Source: Alviniconcha marisindica (lineage: Eukaryota; Mollusca; Gastropoda; Provannidae). From it: a stretch of DNA of 64,000 bases. Positions within the stretch are counted from its first letter, which is position 1, and every line of letters starts with the position of its first letter. Below, piece after piece: positions 45,701-52,050 of the stretch. Under the pieces are notes generated by a model, which saw only the letters and a program-made list of their open reading frames with translations, was not told the origin of the DNA and did not search any database. A program made the position numbers and the translations under genes. The stretch lies in NCBI GenBank assembly GCA_018857735.1, contig JABMCL010000882.1:586001-650000 (forward strand). The letters run 5' to 3'.

Positions 45701-48389
45701 GTCTGCTTGCAGTATTCAGTAGTTGATTGCTTTGTTTGTTTGTGCATGTGCAGTATTGCCTTTCAAAAGGAACGCTGCACTTTAGCTTAAAATGTATGTT
45801 TTTGTGACTGCGTCAACGTACGCAGTGTGTATGACATAAGTTTTATGTGAGTCGGTGACACATGATTTAGACTAGGAGGACTGAATTAAGTGCTTTCCTT
45901 TCTCTCCTTTTGTGCTTCACCTAACTCGTAACCTTGTACGTCGCCTGGAATTTGAGGGGCCATTTACACTAGCAAAGATTCTGAGTTGAGTACGGGATGG
46001 TGCATGCACACTCGGCCATCCTGGGACAGATGCAATCTGTGCTCCAGCTTAGCTTTGGAGTAGGGCCGAGAGCGGCTTGCAGTCCACAGCCTGTCACCTG
46101 CCGTCTGGAACACAGAGCTGTGATCTGGGAGTATGGCAGACAGATGACGCATTTGGAGTGATAATGATTCTGATTCCACCCTGGTTTAGATCATAGATGT
46201 AAATGCAGCTACCTGCATGGAGCGCAGCCAGGGTCACAGTGTAAATGGTCCCATTGGCAAGTGTATAAAGCAGACTGCTAGTTTCTATAGTCATGTGTAA
46301 CTTAGAAATTGACGGAGATCTAATTTCTGTAGTCGTTCTACTCCTTCGTTTTTGTTCCCCTAAGAATAGTGTGCTGCAGCTGTTGTGTTTAGCTTCTGTT
46401 TTTTTCCTTCTGTCTCATTATTGTCAATTTGTAAACCTTTTTATTATCTTGGTTGTTATGTAGAGCGTTCTCTGTTAGTAAGTTGACTAAATATTGTGTT
46501 CCAGATTCACCTGTAATGTCAGTAAAGTTTGAGATTTTTGTTTTAATTGGATTTTTTCTTTTACCTGCTGAGGTAGTGTTATTGTTTCATTTCATCCTGT
46601 TTGTCTGTCAAAGATTGGAAGACTTTAATTTTAATGCCACAGCTTTTGAATTGAATGGCAATACATTTCCAAAAATATATGTATTAAAAAGATGGAGGGA
46701 AAAAAAAGGCAAATCATGGTAGGTGTCAGTTACTCAGAAGAAGACAAAAACACTTGGATTAGTCCTGTTACACTTACAGTGGAACCCTGTAGAAATTCCA
46801 GTCTTATTAGTCCTGTTACACTTACAGTGGAACCCTGTTGAAATTCCAGTCTTATTAGTCCTCTTACACTTACAGTGGAACCCTGTTGAAATTCCAGTCT
46901 TATTAGTCCTCTTACGCTAACAGTGGAACCCCGTTGAAATTCCGGTCTTATTAGTCCTGTTATGCTAACAGTGGAACCCTGTTGAAATTTGAGTCTTATT
47001 AGTCCTGTTACGCTAACAGTGGAACCCTGTTGAGCTTCCAGTCTTTTTAGTCCTGTTACACTTACAGTGTTGACTCTCCCGTCTTCAGGGGTTCCACTGT
47101 GTGTTTGTGTGATTTCGTCATTGCTGATTCTCTGTTAACGGACCTATTTATTCACAAGCAGGGGAGGAGGGAGAAGTGGGCCGGGGAGCACAGATTTGTC
47201 CAGCAACACTTATGGAACGAGTCAGTGGGGCTCCACATCCAAGGGTATGCTAAAGGCCGCGTCATTGGCCCTTCTCTGCTAGAACGCTGCATGCCATTGG
47301 TTTCACTGTCATGGGGACTTGTCGTGGCTTGATTTTCAATTAACGTGTTTGTGAACAAGGTGATCGGACTTGAAAGGATTGTTAGCACTAAAGAAATATG
47401 TCTGTGGTTTAAAAAAACCCATTACAACTCCTTCTTTCTGTCTTAGATTTTTTCTTTCTTTTGTCTCTCCCCCATTGCTGCTTTGTTTTTGTTTTGTTAC
47501 AGAAGTTAACACAATTTAATCAAGTTGATTATGAAAACAATCTTTTTTCTCAGAAGGCGAAAGTGTAGTATTGTGGTCATTTGAATTTTATTTATTCATG
47601 TCAAGTGCGTTTTGGTTGTTTTGCGGTTTTTTAACACTTGTTTTTTCCAACACTTGTAGAACTGACTAAAAGTCTGTGTAATCAGTAGGCCTGTTTGCTG
47701 TGCTGTTGAGGCAGCTGGGTGAACATGTGTATCACTTACACAACTAACATCTATTCATTATTGTCTGTGCTTGGTATATTCCTTTGTTCATTCCTTTTAG
47801 ATGTATTGGGTTTTTTTTTTTTTTTTATTCAGTTGGCTTTATTTTGGGTCAGGTCACACCTAAAGTAGAAATGGAAAACTGAGAAATTACAATATTATTA
47901 TTTTGTTGGAAGAAGGGAAGGGGTTTATGAATGTTTCATGAAAAACATTAATGCACACTGTGATTTTTTTAAATTATGTGTAAAACTTTGCTCATGTCTA
48001 CTGTGAAAAAAGAAGAAAAAAGGACAGGAACCTATTAGTAGGCCCACCTACACACACACACACACCTACACACACACACCTACACACACACACACCTACA
48101 CACACACACACACACACACCCACACACACACACACACACACACACATCCCCACCCCCGCTTTATGAGCAAAAAAAGGCAGGTGGGTGGCTGTTCTTAGAA
48201 ATTTACTTGTACTTGCCTTAGAATGCATGGTGTCGTAGCTAAGCCACTTGTGTGTGGCTGACAAGACTGTTCGTATTTTCAGGGGCCAGTACCGCTAAAC
48301 CTGATGCCAAGCGATCCACCTCTCGCAGCTCTTTCGTCAGCGTCACCGACTTGAGTTCTGATGAGGACATGAACGTGGACAACATCTGA
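25927..48389 (+). CDS. DZIP1: DZIP1 / Iguana, ciliary-base zinc-finger protein
   Basis: Twenty-one coding exons (25927-26181, 26730-26801, 27263-27328, 27731-27868, 28861-29130, 30121-30192, 30833-30941, 31776-31888, 34052-34132, 34952-35020, 36522-36615, 37565-37658, 38015-38231, 39397-39535, 40521-40725, 41955-42206, 43265-43397, 44804-44881, 45316-45377, 47162-47244, 48283-48389) join in phase to 2709 nt, or 902 residues; human DZIP1 has 867. In order: the Dzip1-like N-terminal domain (about 38-140), one C2H2 finger (C178, C181, H194, H199), coiled coil (about 240-420), a conserved block (505-580; MREQLAELLSEKVEKCGIP, RYPNFTELRERY), then a Ser/Pro/Arg-rich tail ending SSDEDMNVDNI. The family acts at the basal body and transition zone in ciliogenesis and Hedgehog signalling. 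Vertebrates have DZIP1 and DZIP1L; this is probably the single invertebrate ortholog. Exons 13 and 21 were found by phase and splice sites. Confidence 0.94.
26730..26801 (+). CDS. DZIP1: DZIP1 exon 3
   Basis: Residues 86-109: DIRTVDPNFLKIFKLAQLTI then EYLL, highly conserved N-terminal domain. Acceptor GATTGCAG, donor GTGAGT. Confidence 0.96.
27263..27328 (+). CDS. DZIP1: DZIP1 exon 4
   Basis: Residues 110-131: YSQEYLAGLCTSLEEKAKAA then DE. Donor GTTTGT is weak; phase 0 at both ends. Confidence 0.94.
27731..27868 (+). CDS. DZIP1: DZIP1 exon 5 (coiled coil)
   Basis: Residues 132-177: charged helix ESIKKELEAVKKELTEVKRE leading to the zinc finger. Acceptor TTTTCAG, donor GTGGGT. Confidence 0.96.
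27930..28050 (+). repeat. tRNA-Lys-derived SINE fragment
   Basis: GGATAGCTCAACTGGTAGAG and CATCAGAC follow tRNA-Lys, with an A box TAGCTCAACTGG. The B-box region is degenerate and no cloverleaf forms, so I read it as a SINE head, not a tRNA gene. In DZIP1 intron 5. Confidence 0.5.
28861..29130 (+). CDS. DZIP1: DZIP1 exon 6 (C2H2 zinc finger)
   Basis: Residues 178-267: CPFCPKAFLNSSFLQSHITR then RH (CX2C, HX4H), a Gly/Ser linker, and a coiled coil (ETEFSHIKERLRATEARLEE). Donor GTGAAT, which is copied many times downstream. Confidence 0.97.
29107..29935. repeat. Minisatellite built from the exon 6 donor (58-60 bp, about 14 units)
   Basis: Each unit repeats the last bases of exon 6 and the splice donor (CCTCTTTGAAACAGAAG then GTGAATACGC), followed by ATCAGTAAACTGCACCATTG. 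At least 12 units keep the GTGAAT donor core. The first unit is the real exon end. Confidence 0.93.
30121..30192 (+). CDS. DZIP1: DZIP1 exon 7
   Basis: Residues 268-291: EDRIMPMVADRVEAATEQQA then QIHK. Acceptor TTCCTCAG, donor GTGAGA. Confidence 0.93.
30236..30330 (+). repeat. Dispersed repeat with TTTATGGCACCCCATC
   Basis: Second copy of the element at 19788-19885, here on the plus strand, after an (AAT)n run. More remote repeat sequence continues to about 30600 around (AC)n. Confidence 0.7.
30388..30425. repeat. (AC)n microsatellite
   Basis: About 18 AC units in DZIP1 intron 7. Confidence 0.95.
30667..30713. repeat. (GT)n microsatellite
   Basis: About 23 GT units in DZIP1 intron 7. Confidence 0.95.
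30833..30941 (+). CDS. DZIP1: DZIP1 exon 8 (coiled coil)
   Basis: Residues 292-328: EMEEIREVFMRELRELNEKY and LVELEQRYG. Acceptor TGTTTTCAG, donor GTCAGT. Confidence 0.95.
31068..31182. repeat. Three tandem copies of a ~42-bp unit
   Basis: GCACTTGAAAGACATCACAC then AAACAAGGGAGTTAATT repeats three times in intron 8. Confidence 0.8.
31436..31740 (+). repeat. Dispersed element related to 9310 and to the satellite
   Basis: Starts CTTTAAAGGATAACTGAACC and contains ATGATGTCAGTGATGCAGAC and GTTGGGCACAAA. These match TTTAAAGGGGAACCGAACC and GACGTCACTGATACTGCTGG of the satellite. Ends uncertain. Confidence 0.5.
31776..31888 (+). CDS. DZIP1: DZIP1 exon 9 (coiled coil)
   Basis: Residues 328-365: SYLGTSLQDDVDNEKEMLQQ and AEVAALREQLQKQ. 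Acceptor TTGACAG, donor GTAGGT. Confidence 0.95.
32590..32935. repeat. ~30-bp minisatellite carrying decoy acceptors
   Basis: About a dozen copies of TTGCCACAGATG[A/G]ATAGTGTGTTGTA. Each contains GCCACAGATGGA or close, matching the true exon 10 acceptor and first codons (GCCACAG then ATGGAC). Confidence 0.85.
32961..34050. repeat. 92-bp minisatellite ending in the exon 10 polypyrimidine tract (12 units)
   Basis: Units repeat every 92 bp (GGTTTACAG at 32970, 33061, 33153, 33245, 33337, 33450, 33542, 33634, 33726, 33818, 33910, 34002). Each ends TTGCTTCCCTGTGTGCCACA; only the last is followed by G to make the acceptor of exon 10. One unit has a 21-bp insertion. Confidence 0.95.
34052..34132 (+). 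CDS. DZIP1: DZIP1 exon 10
   Basis: Residues 366-392: MDTVEERVQDTMDAQERRRH then HHRHKER. Acceptor GTGCCACAG is the last unit of the minisatellite; donor GTGAGC. Confidence 0.93.
34650..34740. repeat. 45-bp tandem duplication
   Basis: TTAAACCATGAAAAGTGGAT then GGGAGGTTTTGATCATTTCC appears twice in intron 10. Confidence 0.85.
34952..35020 (+). CDS. DZIP1: DZIP1 exon 11
   Basis: Residues 393-415: KSREKQRKAVAEDEVVPLSA then RLE. Acceptor GTTTGCAG, donor GTTTGT. Its 3' half is copied twice in the next intron. Confidence 0.9.
35082..35210. repeat. Two tandem copies of the exon 11 3' half with donor
   Basis: TTTTGTAGAGGATGAAGTGG, TCCTACTCAGTGCCAGACTG, GAGGTTTGTG (35082-35130) and a more diverged copy (35164-35210) repeat exon 11 from its internal GCAGAGGATGAAG through the GTTTGT donor. 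Both have an AG before AGGAT, so each could form a 34-35-nt pseudoexon. Confidence 0.85.
35350..36368. repeat. 28-29-bp minisatellite in intron 11 (~36 units)
   Basis: Repeats of TTTTTGATACAAGGTGATAC then TAGACTCTA with many variants (GACACAAGG, GATCAAGG). No similarity to neighbouring exons seen. Confidence 0.92.
36522..36615 (+). CDS. DZIP1: DZIP1 exon 12
   Basis: Residues 416-446: AELAIEMQSAEKEARERGIS and SDEDEESF. Acceptor TGTTCCAG, donor GTAAGT. Confidence 0.94.
36778..36905. repeat. ~66-bp tandem duplication
   Basis: AAGTGTTC[A/G]CTGTTGGTG, GGCAGTAG, AATGGTGCTAGAGTATGTGT twice in intron 12. Confidence 0.75.
37565..37658 (+). CDS. DZIP1: DZIP1 exon 13 (disordered, short)
   Basis: Found by splice logic: acceptor TGTGTGTTTAG, donor GTGAGT, phase 1 in and phase 2 out, exactly bridging exons 12 and 14. 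Encodes LGSGTSSLRTPRTPRTPRNL then QGTSTMGSTLG, an Arg/Thr/Pro triplet repeat. Low-complexity, so homology cannot confirm it. Confidence 0.75.
38015..38231 (+). CDS. DZIP1: DZIP1 exon 14 (conserved C-terminal block, part 1)
   Basis: Residues 478-550: LDLRTSQFLEQLRQNPTLGI, MREQLAELLSEKVEKCGIPR, QNKLAMQQTQRQAYLQ. The acceptor (GCAG at 38011-38014) is preceded only by (GT)n. Donor GTGAGT. Confidence 0.94.
38232..38770. repeat. GT-rich minisatellite in intron 14
   Basis: Variable repeats of TGTGTGGTGCTGATGTGGGT then GTGTTGTGTGTAGG begin right after the donor. The long Thr-His frames on the minus strand are translations of it. Confidence 0.92.
39397..39535 (+). CDS. DZIP1: DZIP1 exon 15 (conserved C-terminal block, part 2)
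   Basis: Residues 551-597: RYPNFTELRERYNKESHDRA then VKILRQRMQ, followed by Pro-rich sequence. Acceptor TTTTGCAG, donor GTAGGA. Confidence 0.93.
39560..39785. repeat. Three tandem copies of a ~77-85-bp unit in intron 15
   Basis: GGTTCCAGGGAGGGGGAGGG then CATCAGACAT, CCCAGCC, TTAACCTG repeated three times. Confidence 0.88.
40521..40725 (+). CDS. DZIP1: DZIP1 exon 16 (Ser/Pro-rich)
   Basis: Residues 597-665: PRLPPTYEPRSASAGGRSSA, SSAPSPRPRVQATPKSQPNP. Acceptor CTTCCCAG, donor GTGAGC. Disordered tail. Confidence 0.9.
40755..41450. repeat. Minisatellite in intron 16
   Basis: Imperfect units GGCTGGTGGAATGGCTGGGT then GGTGTGTT, about 28-46 bp, over 0.7 kb. The Trp/Gly/Val frames are spurious. 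Confidence 0.93.
41955..42206 (+). CDS. DZIP1: DZIP1 exon 17 (acidic and Pro-rich)
   Basis: Residues 665-749: STTEWTSTQWDSDEDSEDNM then NISGIKPFTPSPNTR, a run of SPRPSPRH, and DDDIEDILGSEG. Acceptor CGTCAAG has a weak pyrimidine tract; phase supports it. Donor GTGAGT. Confidence 0.88.
42315..43090. repeat. GT/G-rich minisatellite with long G tracts in intron 17
   Basis: Units such as TGTGTGGGTGTATGTTTACT, GGGG, TACTTGTGTGGGTG repeat. Two G runs of about 22 and 18 bases (42687-42709, 42788-42805) interrupt. Confidence 0.92.
43265..43397 (+). CDS. DZIP1: DZIP1 exon 18
   Basis: Residues 750-793: EDTLHARTQPVRMKAPSSRL and NVSNLARSIEKQLG, the last similar to the conserved pre-GGV segment of the family. 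Acceptor ACCAAAG, donor GTGAGC. Confidence 0.9.
43625..44073. mobile_element. Candidate MITE with ~23-bp terminal inverted repeats
   Basis: The left end TACCCAGCAAACATGCGGGA and the reverse complement of the right end TACCCAGTAAACATGCCGGA agree at 21 of 23 bases (through TCC). Both ends start with TA, as in a TA target-site insertion. 449 bp, no coding frame, in DZIP1 intron 18. Confidence 0.75.
44804..44881 (+). CDS. DZIP1: DZIP1 exon 19
   Basis: Residues 794-819: DRRQDKPFGGVDTMTSSGAK then KNQAYL. Acceptor TTGGCAG, donor GTTAGT. Confidence 0.9.
45316..45377 (+). CDS. DZIP1: DZIP1 exon 20 (acidic)
   Basis: Residues 820-840: EDFDDPSDWDNTEEPARPPQ. Acceptor TTCCCAG, donor GTTAGA (weak). Confidence 0.88.
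46757..47090. repeat. ~48-bp minisatellite in intron 20 (7 units)
   Basis: TTAGTCCTGTTACACTTACA then GTGGAACCCTGTTGAAATTCC repeats about seven times. Confidence 0.93.
47162..47244 (+). CDS. DZIP1: DZIP1 exon 21 (Ser/Gly-rich, short)
   Basis: Residues 840-867: GGGRSGPGSTDLSSNTYGTS then QWGSTSK. Recovered because exon 20 (phase 2) cannot join exon 22 (phase 1) directly; this 83-nt segment with AG acceptor and GTATGC donor has exactly the needed phases. The frame is open only this way. Confidence 0.8.
48040..48145. repeat. (CA)n microsatellite
   Basis: Interrupted CACACACACCTA repeat before the last exon. Confidence 0.9.
48283..48389 (+). CDS. DZIP1: DZIP1 exon 22 (terminal coding)
   Basis: Residues 868-902 and stop TGA at 48387-48389: KRSTSRSSFVSVTDLSSDED then MNVDNI. 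Acceptor GTATTTTCAG. Its last 27 bases seed the next minisatellite. Confidence 0.92.
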
Positions 48390-49910
48390 TGATGTAATCA
48401 GTGCTGATGAGGACATGGACATATTAGTGTTATCAGTGCTGATGAGGACATGAATGTGGACAGTATCTGATGATGTAATCCATGCTGATGAGGACATAAA
48501 CGTGGACATCTGGTGATGTAACCCATGCTGATGAGGACATGAACATGGATAACATCAGATGTTGTAATCCCTGCTGATGAGGACATGAATGTGAACAACA
48601 TCTAAAGATGTAATCCATGCTGATGGGGACTTTAATGTGGACATCTGATGATGTAATCCATGTTAATGGGCACATGAACATGGACAACATCAGATGACGT
48701 TATCAGGGTTGATCAGGACATGGACACATTGTTGTAATCCATGCTGATGAGGACATGAACGTGGACAGCATCAGATGATGTTATCAGGGTTGATGAGGAC
48801 ATGGACATATTGTTGTAATCCATGCTGATGAGGACATGAACATGGACAGCATCAGATGATGTTATCAGGGTTGATGAGGACATGGACACATTGTTGTAAT
48901 CCATGCTGATGAGGACATGAACGTGGACAACATCAGATGATGTTACAGGGTTGATGAGGACATGGACATATTGTTGTAATCCATGCTAATGAGGACATGA
49001 ACGTGGACAACATCAGATGATGTTATCAGGGTTGATGAGGACATGGACATATTGTTGTAATCCATGCTAATGAGGACATGAACGTGGACAACATCAGATG
49101 ATGTTATCAGGGTTGATGAGGACATGGACATATTGTTGTAATCCATGCTGATGAGGACATGAACGTGGACAGCATCAGATGATGTTATCAGGGTTGATGA
49201 GGACATGGACATATTGTTGTAATCCATGCTGATGAGGACATGAACGTGGACAGCATCAGATGATGTTATCAGAGTTGATGAGGACATGGACACATTGTTG
49301 TAATCCATGCTGATGAGGACATGAACGTGGACAACATCAGGTGATGTTATCAGGGTTGATGAGGACATGGACACATTGTTGTAATCCATGCTGATGAGGA
49401 CATGAACGTGGACAACATCAGGTGATGTTATCAGGGTTGATGAGGACATGGACACATTGTTGTAATCCATGCAGATAAAGGACATGAACTGGACAACATC
49501 AGATGATGTTATCAGGGTTGATGAGGACATGGACACATTGTTGTAATCCATGCTGATGAGGACATGAACATGGACAACATCAGATGATGTTATCAGGGTT
49601 GATGAGGACATGGACACATTGTTGTAATCCATGCTGATGAGGACATGAACGTGGACAACATCAGATGATGTTATCAGGGTTGATGAGGACATGGACACAT
49701 TGTTGTAATCCATGCAGATGAGGACATGAACGTGGACAACATCAGATGATGTTATCAGGGTTGATGAGGACATGGACACATTGTTGTAATCCATGCAGAT
49801 GAAGACATGAACGTGGACAACATCAGATGATGTTATCAGGGTTGATGAGGACATGGACACATTGTTGTAATCCATGCTGATAAGGACATGAACATGGACA
49901 ACATCAGATG
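48361..49910. repeat. 81-bp minisatellite derived from the DZIP1 C-terminal codons (~19 units)
   Basis: Each unit has two halves: GATGAGGACATGAACGTGGA then CAACATC[T/A]GATGATG, identical to the last coding bases of DZIP1, and GATGAGGACATGGACACATT then GTTGTAATCCATGCT. Because 81 is a multiple of 3 an antisense frame of 310 codons stays open; I read it as an artefact. Confidence 0.94.
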
Positions 49911-50339
49911 ATGTCTCATGATTACATGAAGCTGGACAGCAGCATTTGACATTGTTGGTCCTGTTGAGGATCTGAATGCTGACAGCATGTGGCGATGTTA
50001 CGGGCTCTGATGAGGACCGTGAGCATCAAAAATACATATTGAGACCACAAGTTCTAATGGAGGCGTGGACGTGACACCATCTGACGACTGACCAGACTGA
50101 ACATTTACACTGACTGGTGGCACATGGAAGTTTCTCCAGGTGAACACGAGCGGCAGCTGTCAGAAAGTGCTTGTACAAGCGCAGAAGTCTTCTTCATCCT
50201 TTTTATTTAAAGTCTTTTCACATAGTGATATTAGCCTGTCAGTAAGTAAGTAACTTGGTGTTTTACACCCAACCAGTACAGTTGTATCAGGGTGAGATAT
50301 TAGACTGATCTTACAGTTATCAAGATAACAACATATGTC

Positions 50340-50700
50340 AGCAAGTGACATCAAAACAGTAACAGTCCTCAAGAAATAAAAACAAAACAAAAAGCATTAT
50401 TTGCAGTTGCAAAAACAAAACTCAGCAAGTTACGTCAAAGCAATAACAGTCCTCAAGAAATAAAAACAAAACAAAAAGCATTATTTGCAGTTGCAAAAAC
50501 AAACATACATCCATATATGTCTCCACATGCATAGTTAATTTTGCCTGATCTATATCTCATACACATAGATACTGTACCACAGTTCTCAAGAAATAAAAAC
50601 AAAACAAAAAGCATTATTTGCAATTGCAAAAATAAACATACATCCATATATGTCTCCACATGCATAGTCAATTTCGCCTGTCTATATTCAATTTTATCTC
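50340..50700. repeat. Three long imperfect repeats
   Basis: AACAGTCCTCAAGAAATAAA then AACAAAACAAAAAGCATTAT recurs at about 50358, 50450 and 50580. The last two share CATACATCCATATATGTCTC and CACATGCATAG. Confidence 0.85.
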
Positions 50701-51426
50701 GTACACACAGGATCACATGCACGCACATAGATACTGTACAGGGGCTTCTTTTGGACATGAGCTGCTGAGTGCCACGCAGCTTCTTTGGGAGTTCTTATCA
50801 CACCCAGCATGACTGTCAGCAGTGCTGTACAATGCGGTGATTTCATGCTGCAGATAGTGAAGCACTGAGCTTCACTCGGCCCATTGTAAGGCTTCCTTTT
50901 GCCTCAGTTCTGGTACACTTCCTGATGTCTTGCCCTGATAACGTCTGTGTTATGGAGTCTGCTTCACTGTTCACATGTTCGCTGGACAGTGCTAGTCTTC
51001 TTCACAGCACACACAGATGGCTGTCTAAAAATAGCCAGGCTGTCGATGAAAAGAAGCGACCGTAAAGACATCATTACAACAGTTGCTTCCTTTACAATGC
51101 AGATCAGTTGTGGAAGTGAGCCGTCAATGCTAGCTTTGGCTTTCTGCAAACGACCGAACAGGGGCAGATTTTTGGAGCCAGTGTCCGGATATTTGGACAT
51201 TTGCCCTGCACTGTTGTTGAATTGTCCAGCGGACATCCACACCTGCAGACTGTAGTTGTAGCAGTAGCGGTAGTACCAAGAGCGTGAACAGCCTATTTTG
51301 TTGTCGATTTATCTGATTTGTGGCTGTATCTGGAGTCACGGTGTTGTGCGTGACTGAAGGAGATACCAGAAATGTTCTGCCACTGATGATTCAGTTCATT
51401 TTTGGTTTTTTTTGTTGTTGTTGTTT

Positions 51427-51841
51427 TTAAAGGCCCTGATGCACGATCGGTTTCAGCTGCATGGTTGAGGAGGAGGATTCGCACCTCACGCGGTTGGACC
51501 CGTCCGTCTAACTCTTAAATGTACCGGCTGCTACACGGTACAGCTGAACACTGAAAGGTTAAAGCACAGGGAAGGTCAAGATATTCTACTGCTGCTTGAG
51601 TTACCTTCCCTTGTGAACTCTGGCCTTTCACTTCGGTCCAGATGGTGGGCTGTCATTGGCTGGCAGATACAGTTCATCCTTTTGGAATATAGAATGCTGT
51701 ATTTGGAACAGCCAGCTCCAAACTTACGCTCTGGGCCATTGCAAGTGGACAGCTATGCGGACGCACGATCCGTGTGAGATCAGGTTTGAACAGTCAGTCC
51801 TGAACCATAGGGCTGAAACAGCTCATGTATCGGCACCTTAA
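51427..51841. mobile_element. Candidate MITE with TTAA ends
   Basis: The left end TTAAAGGCCCTGATGCACGA and reverse complement of the right end TTAAGGTGCCGATACATGAG align imperfectly for about 45 bases (both reach GTTTCAG and ATGGTT). TTAA at both borders fits the piggyBac-type target site. 415 bp, no coding frame. Confidence 0.55.
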
Positions 51842-51954
51842 CTTGGAAATGCTGTGCCACTGCCTGGAGGCATCTTGTTGCCCACCAAATCCACCTTGTC
51901 ATGTTTGCACCGATGGGTGAAGACACTTAGTCTGTGTATTTATTTTGTAGTCTC

Positions 51955-52050
51955 TGTGTGTGTGTGTGTGTGTGTGTGTGGCCTGTGTGTGTGTGGCCTG
52001 TGCGTGTGTGCCTGTGTGTGTGTGTGTGTGTGTGCCTGTGCGTGTGTGTG
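51955..52050. repeat. (GT)n microsatellite
   Basis: Interrupted GT repeats with GGCC. Confidence 0.9.

Noticed and set aside
45378..48282. Direct splice of exon 20 to exon 22
   Set aside because: The phases conflict and the join would stop after a few residues. Exon 21 at 47162-47244 restores the frame of the conserved acidic tail.
48943..49875. 310-codon minus-strand frame with repeats of MDYNNVSMSSSTLITSSD
   Set aside because: It is the antisense of the 81-bp minisatellite, which stays open only because 81 is a multiple of 3. No promoter, splice context or family match.
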